14,248 nucleotides of DNA, from the NCBI GenBank assembly GCA_028869395.1, contig JAGWSE010000329.1:1-14248 (forward strand), given 5' to 3'. Positions 6,473-12,757 of this stretch are shown here, in pieces. The position numbers were made by a program, and so were the translations under genes. The stretch is from Alphaproteobacteria bacterium. Lineage in GTDB: Bacteria > Pseudomonadota > Alphaproteobacteria > Caulobacterales > Caulobacteraceae. The notes beneath the pieces were generated by a model. It ran no database searches. It was given only the letters and a program-made list of their open reading frames with translations, and was not told the DNA's origin. Within the stretch, counting starts at the first letter, position 1. Each line of letters begins with the position of its first letter.

Positions 6473-7173
6473 AGCCCGAACCGGCTCCAGAGTTCGTCGC
6501 TCTTCAGGACATCGCGGATGAATGCAGCGTGGATTTCGCGCTCGGCCTCCGTCGAACGGGGCGCCAGCGGCCGCGGCCGGGCGCCGTAGGCCGCCTGGGC
6601 CGCGGCGGCGACTGCGGCGACCGCCTGGGCGGTGGTGAGCTCGAGCCGCCGTTCACGACCGCCCTTCAGTTCCAGATAGACGGCCGCCAGCAGCTTGGCG
6701 TCGATGAGCGCGCCGTGCTTCTCCCGCTCGGAGAGCGAGATCTTGAAGCGCTTGCAGAGCGCATCCAGCGAATTGTGCATGCCCGGGAAACGTCGCTTGG
6801 CGAGTTCCAGGGTGTCGACCCAGCGATGCTCGTGCAGCGGGTCGCGTCCGATCTGGCCGAGCTCCCAGTTCACGAAGTTGCGGTCGAAGCCCGCGTTGTG
6901 GGCCACCAGCGGCGCGTCGCCCACGAACTCCAGGAAGGCGTCGACGACCTCCGGATGCTCGAACCGCGGCTTTCCCTTCAGGAAGTCGCCGGAGAGTCCG
7001 TGCACGCGCTCGGCTTCCACCGGCATGTCGCGGCACGGGTCGATGTAGACGTGGAAGCTGCGGCCGGTCGGGATGAAGTCTTCGATCTCCAGGCAGGCGA
7101 GTTCGACCAGGCGGTGGCCCAGGTGCGGCTCGAAGCCGGTGGTCTCGGTGTCGAGGACGATCTCGCGCGCCAT
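6469..7173 (-). CDS. dnaQ: DNA polymerase III epsilon subunit (3'-5' proofreading exonuclease)
   Basis: Proofreading subunit of the replicative polymerase. The 234-residue protein carries the DEDDh exonuclease motifs: Exo I DTETTG (8-13; Asp8, Glu10), Exo II HNAGFD (92-97; Asp97), and Exo III HGALIDAKLLAAVY (153-166; His153, Asp158). After a linker rich in Ala and Pro (about 181-206), a C-terminal tail (EREIHAAFIRDVLKSDELWSRF) probably contacts the alpha subunit, as in other epsilon proteins; this is inferred. The ATG at 7173 is preceded by AAGTGAAG. It is the last gene of the leftward chain, 31 bp after coaE, and its TAG overlaps the secB stop on the opposite strand. Confidence 0.96.
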   Translation of the reverse strand: MAREIVLDTETTGFEPHLGHRLVELACLEIEDFIPTGRSFHVYIDPCRDMPVEAERVHGLSGDFLKGKPRFEHPEVVDAFLEFVGDAPLVAHNAGFDRNFVNWELGQIGRDPLHEHRWVDTLELAKRRFPGMHNSLDALCKRFKISLSEREKHGALIDAKLLAAVYLELKGGRERRLELTTAQAVAAVAAAAQAAYGARPRPLAPRSTEAEREIHAAFIRDVLKSDELWSRFGL

Positions 7174-7204
7174 GCTTCACTTTTGGCGCGCTTCGCCGGC
7201 CGGC

Positions 7205-7828
7205 TCAACTGTCGCGCCGTCGCGCGGCAGGGCGCCGCTGTGGATCACGCATGATGGCGACGATCTCCGCGACCTGGACGCGAGCGGGCTCCAGGCCATG
7301 CGAGGTGTCGACCACGAAGTGGGCGCGCGCGCGCTTCTCCGCGTCGGGCGTCTGCTGAGCGAGGATGGCGTCCAGCCGGTCCGGCGTCATTCCCGGCCGC
7401 GCCAGCACGCGCTCGCGCTGCATGTCGGGCGGCGCGCTCACCACCACCACCGCGTCCATGTTGGCGTCGCCGCCGGTCTCGTAGAGCAGCGGAATGTCGA
7501 GCACGACCATGTCCGCGCCCATCTTCTCCGCGGCCTGGAAGAAGTCCACGCGATCGCGGCCGACCAGCGGGTGGACGATGGCGTTGAGCCGCTTCAGGGC
7601 CTCGGCCTTGCCGAGCACCGCCTGGCGCAGCGCCTCGCGGTCGATGGCCCCGTCCTTCACCACGCCGGGGAAGGCCTCGCCGACCGGCCCGACCGCCGCT
7701 CCGCCCGCCTTGTAGAGGTCGGCCACGGCCGCGTCGGCGTCGTAGACCGGCACCCCCAGGTCGCGGAACATGGTCGCCGTGGTCGACTTGCCCATTCCGA
7801 TCGAGCCAGTGAGCCCCAGGACGATCAT
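7205..7828 (-). CDS. coaE: Dephospho-CoA kinase CoaE
   Basis: Catalyses the last step of coenzyme A synthesis, phosphorylating the 3'-hydroxyl of dephospho-CoA with ATP. The 207-residue P-loop kinase shows Walker A GSIGMGKS (8-15), the VYDADAAVADLY segment (28-39) with the acidic residues that bind the acceptor, VHPLV, the VVLDIPLLYETGG lid-proximal block, and a C-terminal Asp/His-Gly element (HFVVDTSHG). The last 15 residues are Arg-rich and look like a non-conserved extension. The ATG overlaps the aroE stop (ATGA) and has GGAG eight bases upstream, inside aroE, so translation is probably coupled. Confidence 0.96.
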   Translation of the reverse strand: MIVLGLTGSIGMGKSTTATMFRDLGVPVYDADAAVADLYKAGGAAVGPVGEAFPGVVKDGAIDREALRQAVLGKAEALKRLNAIVHPLVGRDRVDFFQAAEKMGADMVVLDIPLLYETGGDANMDAVVVVSAPPDMQRERVLARPGMTPDRLDAILAQQTPDAEKRARAHFVVDTSHGLEPARVQVAEIVAIMRDPQRRPAARRRDS

Positions 7829-8685
7829 CCGTGAATCTCCATGGCCTTCAGCGCGAGCGCGCGGGCGTCGACGCCGGCCGGCGGCGCCTGGCCGTAGAAG
7901 GCTTCGAAAGAGGGCTCGGCCTGAGCGACCAGCATGCCCAGCCCATCGACCGTCCGGCGGCCGAGATCTCGCGCCGCCTGGAGGAAGGGCGTCACGAGCG
8001 GGCGGTAGAGCATGTCCATCACCACGGCGTCCTCGGGCGTGGCGTCCAGAGGTATCTCCAGACGGCCCCCGTTCACCAGCCCGGCGGAGGTCGCGTTGAT
8101 CACCGCCGTCGCACCCGCCAGCGCCTGCGCCGCCTGGTCGAGCGCGTAGGGCCGGCCCGTCTTGCCCAGGGCGCCGGCCACGAACTCCGCCTTGGCGAGC
8201 GTGCGGTTGACGATGCGGATCTGTGGCGCGCCGGCCTCGGCGAGCGCGGCCGCCGCCCCGCGCGCGGCACCGCCGGCGCCGAGGATCACGATGGGGCCGC
8301 CCCGCATGTCGAAGCCGGGCGCCTGGTCGCGGAACGCGCCGAGCAGGCCCAGGCCGTCGGTGTTGTCGGCCGTGATCGAGCCGTCGCGTTCGAAAATCAG
8401 CAGATTCGCGGCTTCCGCCTTTTGCGCCCGCGCCGTCGCGCGGTCTGCCACCGACAGCGCCTGCTCCTTGAACGGCAGGGTCACGTTGACGCCCCGCACC
8501 GCTCCGCCGCGCAGGCCTTCGGCGAACCGGCGGAAGCCGTCCACAGGCGGGGCGAAGGGCACGTAGACGCCGTTGACGCCGGCCGCGTCCAGCCAGGCGT
8601 TGTGCAGCTGGGGGCTGAGCGAATGCTTCACCGGCTGGCCGGCGACCCCGGCGACGATGGTGGATCCGTCGACGGCGCGGCTCAT
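7825..8685 (-). CDS. aroE: Shikimate dehydrogenase (NADP+) AroE
   Basis: Reduces 3-dehydroshikimate to shikimate in aromatic amino acid synthesis. The 286-residue protein has the substrate domain with QPVKHSLSPQLHN (17-29), catalytic Lys73 in NVTLPFKE, and catalytic Asp110 in ADNTDGLG. The dinucleotide domain begins with ILGAGGAARGAAAAL (134-148) and continues with IVNRT, the NADP phosphate-binding segment. NATSAGL and DMLYRPLVTPFL are further family blocks. The ATG at 8685 overlaps the maf stop (ATGA), and the stop overlaps coaE. Confidence 0.96.
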   Translation of the reverse strand: MSRAVDGSTIVAGVAGQPVKHSLSPQLHNAWLDAAGVNGVYVPFAPPVDGFRRFAEGLRGGAVRGVNVTLPFKEQALSVADRATARAQKAEAANLLIFERDGSITADNTDGLGLLGAFRDQAPGFDMRGGPIVILGAGGAARGAAAALAEAGAPQIRIVNRTLAKAEFVAGALGKTGRPYALDQAAQALAGATAVINATSAGLVNGGRLEIPLDATPEDAVVMDMLYRPLVTPFLQAARDLGRRTVDGLGMLVAQAEPSFEAFYGQAPPAGVDARALALKAMEIHG

Positions 8686-9275
8686 GACGGCAACGCCCCT
8701 TCGCGGCGCAGGAAGTTCAGGAGGCCGAGCAGCGGCAGGCCGAGGATGGCGAAATAGTCGCCCTCGATGGCCGAAAAGAGCTGCGCGCCGGGACCTTCGA
8801 GCCGATAGCAGCCCACCGAGCCCAGGGCGGCGCGTCCTTCGACGGCCAGGTAGTCCTCCAGAAACTGATCGGAGAAATCGCGCATCCCAAGCGTCGCTGT
8901 GTCGGTTTCCCGCCAGACCGCCCTCCCCGCCCGGGCGACCACCACGGCCGAATGGAGCTGGTGCGGCTTTCCCCGCAGCGCCTTCAGGCGCGCCCGGGCG
9001 CCGTCCACCGTGTCGACCTTGTCGTAAAGCCCGCCCTCGAACTCCAGCGTCTGGTCGGCCCCGATCACGAAGTCCGGGCCGTGGGAGGCCCGCACGGCCT
9101 TGAGCTCAGCAAGCGCCTCGGCGACCTGTCGCGGATCGGCCCCCCCGGCCAGCAGCCGCGCCTTTTCCTTGGCCTCGTCGACATCGGCGGAACCCAGCTC
9201 GACAGGAACACCGGCGGCTTCGAGGACAGCGCGCCGCGCGAGGCTTCGCGAGGCCAGCACGATCGGCGCCCTCAC
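8682..9275 (-). CDS. maf: Maf-family nucleoside triphosphate pyrophosphatase (GTG start)
   Basis: Maf proteins hydrolyse non-canonical or excess nucleotides (dTTP/UTP in the YhdE type, 7-methyl-GTP in the YceF type) to monophosphate and pyrophosphate, and some affect septum formation. The 197 residues include the opening IVLASRSLARRAVL (5-18), the DVDE block (31-34), and VIGADQTL (70-77) with active-site Asp74. The GADQ form, not GADT, hints at the YceF-like subgroup, but I cannot assign the substrate. The frame is open upstream to 9848, where it only shadows the DUF299 gene. The GTG at 9275 overlaps that gene's stop (GTGA) and has GGAGG seven bases upstream. Its stop overlaps aroE. Confidence 0.93.
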   Translation of the reverse strand: MRAPIVLASRSLARRAVLEAAGVPVELGSADVDEAKEKARLLAGGADPRQVAEALAELKAVRASHGPDFVIGADQTLEFEGGLYDKVDTVDGARARLKALRGKPHQLHSAVVVARAGRAVWRETDTATLGMRDFSDQFLEDYLAVEGRAALGSVGCYRLEGPGAQLFSAIEGDYFAILGLPLLGLLNFLRREGALPS

Positions 9276-10171
9276 CCGAGCACCTCCACCTGGCCGTGGC
9301 CGCCGTGCAGCAGGTTGAGGATCGCCGCCGCGGTCTCCTCGACGGAGCGGCGGGTGACGTCGATCACCGGCCAGTTTTCCCGTTCGTAGAGGCGACGGGC
9401 GTGGACGATCTCCTCGCGCACGGAATCGACATCGACATAGCTCGACTCCCGCTGCTCCTTCAGGCTGAGAAGGCGGTTGCGGCGGATCTGGATCAGTCGG
9501 TCCGGCGCGATGGTGAGGCCCACCACCAGCGTGCCGTTCAGATGGAAAAGCCGGTCGGGCACCGGGCGCCCCGGCACCAGCGGCACGTTGGCGGCCCGGA
9601 CGCCGCGATGGGCGAGATAGATGCAGGTCGGCGTCTTCGAGGTCCGTGAGACTCCCACCAGCACGACCTCCGCCCGGTCCAGGTCCTGCCCGCCCTGCCC
9701 GTCGTCGTGGCCGATGGCGTAGTTCAGGGCGTCCATGCGGTTGAAATAGTCGTTGTCGAGCCGCAGGTGGGCGCCGACGCGGGTGGTCGTCGAAGCGCCC
9801 AGGTAGTGCGACAGCGCCCCCACCAGCGGGTCCAGCGCCGGGATGCACGGCATGTCCATCTTGCGGCAGCCCTCTTCCAGGGCGTGGCGCAGCTTCTCGT
9901 CGACGATGGTGTGGATGACGACGCCGGGCGCCTCCTCGATGTCGCCCAGCGCCCGGTCAAGCTGCCGCTGCGAGCGGACGAGCGCATAGATGTGCTCGAT
10001 GGGCAGCACATTGTCGAAGCGGGCGCAGACCGCACGCGCCATGGCGTTCAAGGTCTCGCCCGTAGAGTCCGATACGAGGTGGACGTGAAAGTAGGTGGCG
10101 AGCCGGGACGAGGGGGTCGGGAGTGTCGGCAAGGGACGCAAAATGTCTGGGGATGAAATGTGTGGACCCAC
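9272..10171 (-). CDS. DUF299 pyruvate phosphate dikinase/PEP synthase regulatory protein (kinase-pyrophosphorylase)
   Basis: Bifunctional regulator (PSRP/PDRP family) that inactivates pyruvate-phosphate dikinase or PEP synthase by ADP-dependent threonine phosphorylation and reactivates it by phosphorolysis. The protein begins recognisably at residue 24 (LATYFHVHLVSDSTGETLN). It has the nucleotide-binding loop GVSRTSKT (173-180) followed by PTCIYLAHRGVRAANVPLVPG, and the family's C-terminal YVDVDSVREEIVHARRL. The start is uncertain. The GTG at 10171 gives 299 residues, but no Shine-Dalgarno is seen; TTG codons at about 10139 and 10127 would shorten it by 10-14 residues. The gene corresponds in position to Caulobacter RP001 beside the chromosome origin. 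Whether the target is PpdK or PpsA cannot be told. It leads the chain into maf. Confidence 0.92.
   Translation of the reverse strand: MGPHISSPDILRPLPTLPTPSSRLATYFHVHLVSDSTGETLNAMARAVCARFDNVLPIEHIYALVRSQRQLDRALGDIEEAPGVVIHTIVDEKLRHALEEGCRKMDMPCIPALDPLVGALSHYLGASTTTRVGAHLRLDNDYFNRMDALNYAIGHDDGQGGQDLDRAEVVLVGVSRTSKTPTCIYLAHRGVRAANVPLVPGRPVPDRLFHLNGTLVVGLTIAPDRLIQIRRNRLLSLKEQRESSYVDVDSVREEIVHARRLYERENWPVIDVTRRSVEETAAAILNLLHGGHGQVEVLG
10161..10169 (-). promoter_or_regulatory. Candidate DnaA box (GGGTCCACA) in the 5' end of the DUF299 gene
   Basis: On the minus strand this reads GGGTCCACA, ending in the TCCACA core of the E. coli box TTATCCACA, with G at the second position as in the weak Caulobacter G-boxes. 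It overlaps the proposed GTG start of the DUF299 gene. Confidence 0.4.
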
Positions 10172-10193
10172 TCTTAGCGGAGCCGGACGCGAT

Positions 10194-10202
10194 TGGGGAT
10201 AG
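10194..10202 (-). promoter_or_regulatory. Candidate degenerate DnaA box (CTATCCCCA)
   Basis: Minus-strand CTATCCCCA differs from TTATCCACA at two positions and keeps the TATCC core. It lies at the DUF299-gene side of the predicted origin. Weak boxes are normal in Caulobacter-type origins, but a single two-mismatch nonamer is modest evidence. Confidence 0.35.
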
Positions 10203-10370
10203 ATGGCGCGATCGCGCGCGTCGCTCGGCCCGCCTGTTCATGACAGGGATAAGACAGCGCGATTACACTTCCTTAATCCTCAGGTCCGGAGCGCAGCCCC
10301 ACGGGTCGGTCCGGCTTGTCGACAGAGAGGGATTTGATCTGGGTCAAAAACCGCCGCCTGGACCGAGAGG

Positions 10371-10385
10371 TTAACGAATTCTTAA
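10371..10385. promoter_or_regulatory. CtrA-binding box TTAA-N7-TTAA
   Basis: The sequence TTAACGAATTCTTAA is an exact match to the CtrA consensus TTAA-N7-TTAA. In Caulobacter, phosphorylated CtrA binds such boxes in Cori to block initiation in swarmer cells and also influences hemE transcription. In this GC-rich genome a perfect match by chance in a few hundred bases is improbable, and it sits centrally in the predicted origin. Confidence 0.75.
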
Positions 10386-10416
10386 GCAGCCAAGAGGCTT
10401 AGGCGCGGCGTCCCCG

Positions 10417-10425
10417 GTTTCCACA
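10417..10425 (+). promoter_or_regulatory. Candidate DnaA box (GTTTCCACA)
   Basis: GTTTCCACA keeps the TCCACA core and differs from TTATCCACA at positions 1 and 3. It is the best DnaA-box candidate in the right half of the origin, 32 bp from the CtrA box, a spacing at which CtrA and DnaA could interfere with each other. Confidence 0.45.
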
Positions 10426-10462
10426 GCCCTTGGACGCGGCCGCCGCCGACCTCTGGACAGGC

Positions 10463-10471
10463 TGGGGACAA
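10463..10471 (-). promoter_or_regulatory. Candidate degenerate DnaA box (TTGTCCCCA)
   Basis: Minus-strand TTGTCCCCA differs from TTATCCACA at two positions. It belongs to a right-half cluster with 10417-10425 and 10500-10508. Confidence 0.35.
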
Positions 10472-10499
10472 GGTGGGCGATGTCGCAGGGACAGCCCGG

Positions 10500-10508
10500 T
10501 TTTCCCCA
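10500..10508 (+). promoter_or_regulatory. Candidate degenerate DnaA box (TTTTCCCCA)
   Basis: TTTTCCCCA differs from TTATCCACA at two positions and sits about 25 bp before the A/T-rich inverted repeat that may be the unwinding region. Confidence 0.35.
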
Positions 10509-10531
10509 TCCTCGACAGGCCCAACCGCCTT

Positions 10532-10564
10532 CTTCCTCAATCCTTTTTCAAAATCTTAAGGAAG
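10532..10564. repeat. Imperfect inverted repeat around an A/T-rich core in the predicted origin
   Basis: The left arm CTTCCTCAA (10532-10540) and right arm TTAAGGAAG (10556-10564) are complementary at 8 of 9 positions and enclose a 15-bp A/T-rich core (TCCTTTTTCAAAATC). A third copy, CTTCCTTAA, occurs at 10268-10276 near the other end of the origin, followed by the same ATCCT-like extension. The right arm contains a TTAA half-site, so these could be protein-binding sites as well as easily melted DNA. Confidence 0.5.
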
Positions 10565-10637
10565 GAAGAGAAGGGAAGGGTGAGTGGTCGGACTCGGCGG
10601 ACTTGAGCCCGGCGCGGGGAGGCGGTTTAACGCCAGC

Positions 10638-11693
10638 ATGTCCGATCCGACGACGCCCCGGCTCCTGCGCGCCCTTTCCGGAGAGACGCTGGATCGGCCA
10701 CCGATCTGGTTCATGCGTCAGGCCGGAAGGTGCCTGCCGGAGTACCGCGAGCTGCGCGCCCGCGCCGGCGACTTCATCAGTCTGGCGATGAACTCCGAGA
10801 TGGCGGCGGAGGTCACCCTGCAGCCCATGCGGCGCTTCGCCTTCGATGCAGCCATCGTCTTCGCTGATATCCTGTTGATCCCGCGGGCGTTGGGGCAGGA
10901 GTTGTGGTTCGAAGCCGGCGAGGGGCCACGGCTTGGGCCATTGCCGGCGATCGAGGCGTTGCGAGACCAGGTGCAAGCCTCGACGGAACGACTGGCGCCG
11001 GTCGGCGAGACAATTGCGCGCGTCCGCGCGGCGCTCGAGCCGGAAAGGGCCCTGATCGGCTTCGCCGGCGGCCCCTGGACGGTGGCGACCTACATGATCG
11101 AAGGTCGCGGCTCCCAGCGCGAGGCGGCGCGAACCTTCGCCTATGAACATCCCGAGGAGCTCGATGCGCTGCTCGAAGTGCTGGTCGAGTCCACCGCGCG
11201 CTATCTTGTGATGCAGGCGAGGGCCGGCGCCCAGGCCTTGAAGATCTTCGAGAGCTGGGCGGAGAATCTGGCGGAAGACGTTTTCGAACGAATCGTCGTG
11301 CGCCCGCACGCCGCTATCCTGGAGCAGGTGAGGGCGGCCGGGGTCACCGCGCCGTTTATCGGCTTTCCTCGCGGCGCCGGCGCGCTCGTCGAGGAATACG
11401 CCGAGGGAACGCCGGTTGAATGCGTCGCCCTCGACACCCAGGCCTCGGCGGCGCTGGGTCGGCGGCTGCAGGCGCAAGGCAAGACCATCCAGGGCGCGCT
11501 CGACAACCTGCTGCTGCGGGCGGGCGGCCGGGCGCTGGACGCCCGCGTGGAGCAGTTGCTGAACCAGTGGGGCGAGGGGGCCTACGTCTTCAACCTGGGC
11601 CATGGGATCCTGCAGGACACGCCGATCGCGAACATCGCGCGCGTCGTGGAGCGGGTGACCGGCCAGCGAGTCCCTCAGGAGTTCGTTGCGTGA
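10638..11693 (+). CDS. hemE: Uroporphyrinogen decarboxylase HemE
   Basis: Decarboxylates the four acetate side chains of uroporphyrinogen III to give coproporphyrinogen III in heme synthesis; cytosolic and cofactor-free. The 351-residue protein has signature 1 PPIWFMRQAGRCLPEYRELR (21-40), the catalytic aspartate in VFADILLIPRALG (Asp77), and signature 2 GFAGGPWTVATYMIEG (141-156). The end FNLGHGILQDTPIANIARVVE is typical. The frame is open 18 codons further upstream, but the ATG at 10638 gives the usual short N-terminus. The nearest purine-rich stretch (GGGGAGG, 10616-10622) is rather far, so initiation may not depend on a strong Shine-Dalgarno. It is the first gene right of the predicted origin and overlaps hemH by GTGA. 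Confidence 0.96.
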   Translation: MSDPTTPRLLRALSGETLDRPPIWFMRQAGRCLPEYRELRARAGDFISLAMNSEMAAEVTLQPMRRFAFDAAIVFADILLIPRALGQELWFEAGEGPRLGPLPAIEALRDQVQASTERLAPVGETIARVRAALEPERALIGFAGGPWTVATYMIEGRGSQREAARTFAYEHPEELDALLEVLVESTARYLVMQARAGAQALKIFESWAENLAEDVFERIVVRPHAAILEQVRAAGVTAPFIGFPRGAGALVEEYAEGTPVECVALDTQASAALGRRLQAQGKTIQGALDNLLLRAGGRALDARVEQLLNQWGEGAYVFNLGHGILQDTPIANIARVVERVTGQRVPQEFVA

Positions 11694-12757
11694 AGCTTGC
11701 CGTTGTCCTCTTCAACCTCGGAGGGCCGGAATCGCCCGAGGCGGTGCGCCCCTTCCTGCTGAATCTCTTCAGCGACCCGGCGATCATCCGGGCGCCTGGG
11801 ATCATTCGCGGTTTCATTGCTCGCTCGATCGTACGCAGCCGGGAAAAGGTCGCGCGCGCGAACTATCAGCTGATGGGCGGCGCCTCGCCGCTGCTGGCCG
11901 AGACCGAGGCGCAGGCCAAGGCGCTCGCGCCGGCCATCGCGGCGCACAGCCGCGACATGGACGTGCGCGTCTTCATCGCCATGCGATACTGGAAGCCGTT
12001 CGCGAAGGACGCGGCACGCCAGGTGGCGGAATTCGCACCCGACGAGGTCGTGCTGTTGCCGCTCTATCCGCAATATTCCACCACGACGACCGCGTCGTCG
12101 CTCAAGGCTTGGAAGAGCGTCTACAAGGGGCCCGGACGCAGCCGCTCGATCTGCTGCTATCCCACCTCCCACGGACTGGCCCAAGCCCACGCCGAGGCCA
12201 TCCGCGACAAGTGGATCACCGCTGGAAAACCTAGCAACATCAGGGTCTTGTTCTCCGCCCACGGGCTGCCCGAGAAGATCGTTGAGGCGGGTGATCCCTA
12301 CCACGCCCAGGTGCAGGCGACGGCCTCGGCGATCGCTGCGCAGCTTCCCGAACTCACCGATTGGAGGGTCTGCTTCCAGAGCCGGGTGGGGCGCCTCAAG
12401 TGGCTGGAGCCTTCCACCGAGGACGAGATCCGCCGCGCTGGGCAGGAGGGCAAGGGCGTAATCGTCGCGCCGATCGCCTTCGTGTCGGAGCACGTCGAGA
12501 CGCTCGTGGAGCTCGATCACGAATACGCCAAGCTGGCGCATGAGGTGGGCTGCGCGCCCTATCTGCGCTCGCCGACCCCGGGCGTGCGCGACGGTTTCAT
12601 CCGAGACCTCGCGGACGCCGTGGTGGTGAGTCTGGGGCGGATCAGCGGCGTCAGGCCGTTCGGCGCCTGGATGTGTCCGGAAGGTCTGACGCAGTGCGCC
12701 CGTCGGCGCCTGTACGACTGGTCGGGGGAGGCCGCTCAGGAAAATGAACTGGTATGA
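11690..12757 (+). CDS. hemH: Ferrochelatase HemH (GTG start)
   Basis: Inserts ferrous iron into protoporphyrin IX. The 355-residue protein has LFNLGGPESPEAVRPFLLNL (7-26), LPLYPQYSTTTTASSL (123-138), catalytic His191 in LFSAHGLPEKIVEAGDPYH, FQSRVGRLKWLEP (229-241), and VSEHVETLVELDHEY (265-279) with the active-site Glu. Cysteines occur at 155, 156, 228, 288, 329 and 336. Caulobacter ferrochelatase is reported to carry a [2Fe-2S] cluster, and C155/156, C329 and C336 match the reported ligand spacing, but the expected Cys two residues after 336 is Arg. The GTG at 11690 overlaps the hemE stop and has AGGAG eight bases upstream; the longer upstream frame only shadows hemE. It overlaps hemJ by 14 bp. 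Confidence 0.96.
   Translation: MKLAVVLFNLGGPESPEAVRPFLLNLFSDPAIIRAPGIIRGFIARSIVRSREKVARANYQLMGGASPLLAETEAQAKALAPAIAAHSRDMDVRVFIAMRYWKPFAKDAARQVAEFAPDEVVLLPLYPQYSTTTTASSLKAWKSVYKGPGRSRSICCYPTSHGLAQAHAEAIRDKWITAGKPSNIRVLFSAHGLPEKIVEAGDPYHAQVQATASAIAAQLPELTDWRVCFQSRVGRLKWLEPSTEDEIRRAGQEGKGVIVAPIAFVSEHVETLVELDHEYAKLAHEVGCAPYLRSPTPGVRDGFIRDLADAVVVSLGRISGVRPFGAWMCPEGLTQCARRRLYDWSGEAAQENELV

Larger units (their letters stand above)
10172..10637. other. Probable chromosomal replication origin (oriC/Cori-like)
   Basis: This 466-bp gene-free stretch lies between the DUF299 gene (left, minus strand) and hemE (right, plus strand). The Caulobacter crescentus Cori occupies the same place between RP001 and hemE. 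Visible elements are one perfect CtrA box (10371-10385), further TTAA half-sites (10273, 10556, 10627), several degenerate DnaA-box nonamers, an A/T-rich patch around 10538-10559 followed by a 23-base purine run (10558-10580), and a CcrM-type GANTC site (10591). Genes on both flanks point away from it. The hemE and DUF299 promoters must also lie here, but I could not place them. The call rests mainly on synteny plus the CtrA box. Binding and origin activity are inferred. Confidence 0.8.

Noticed and set aside
7831..8757. Plus-strand open frame of 308 codons opposite aroE
   Set aside because: His/Arg/Gly-rich shadow of aroE; no conserved pattern.
10262..10276. ATTA-N7-TTAA as a second CtrA box
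   Set aside because: Only the right half-site matches; counted as a half-site, not a box.
10316..10324. TTGTCGACA as a further DnaA box
   Set aside because: It has two mismatches, but one replaces a C in the TCCACA core, which is poorly tolerated; it is also a partial palindrome around a SalI-type site.
10172..10637. parS-type ParB site near the origin
   Set aside because: No GTTnCACGTGAAAC-like palindrome is present; in Caulobacter parS lies several kilobases away.
10548..11603. Long minus-strand open frame (351 codons) opposite hemE
   Set aside because: It is fully antisense to a well-supported hemE, is Arg/Gly/Gln-rich with no recognisable motif, and reflects the codon-position GC bias of this genome.
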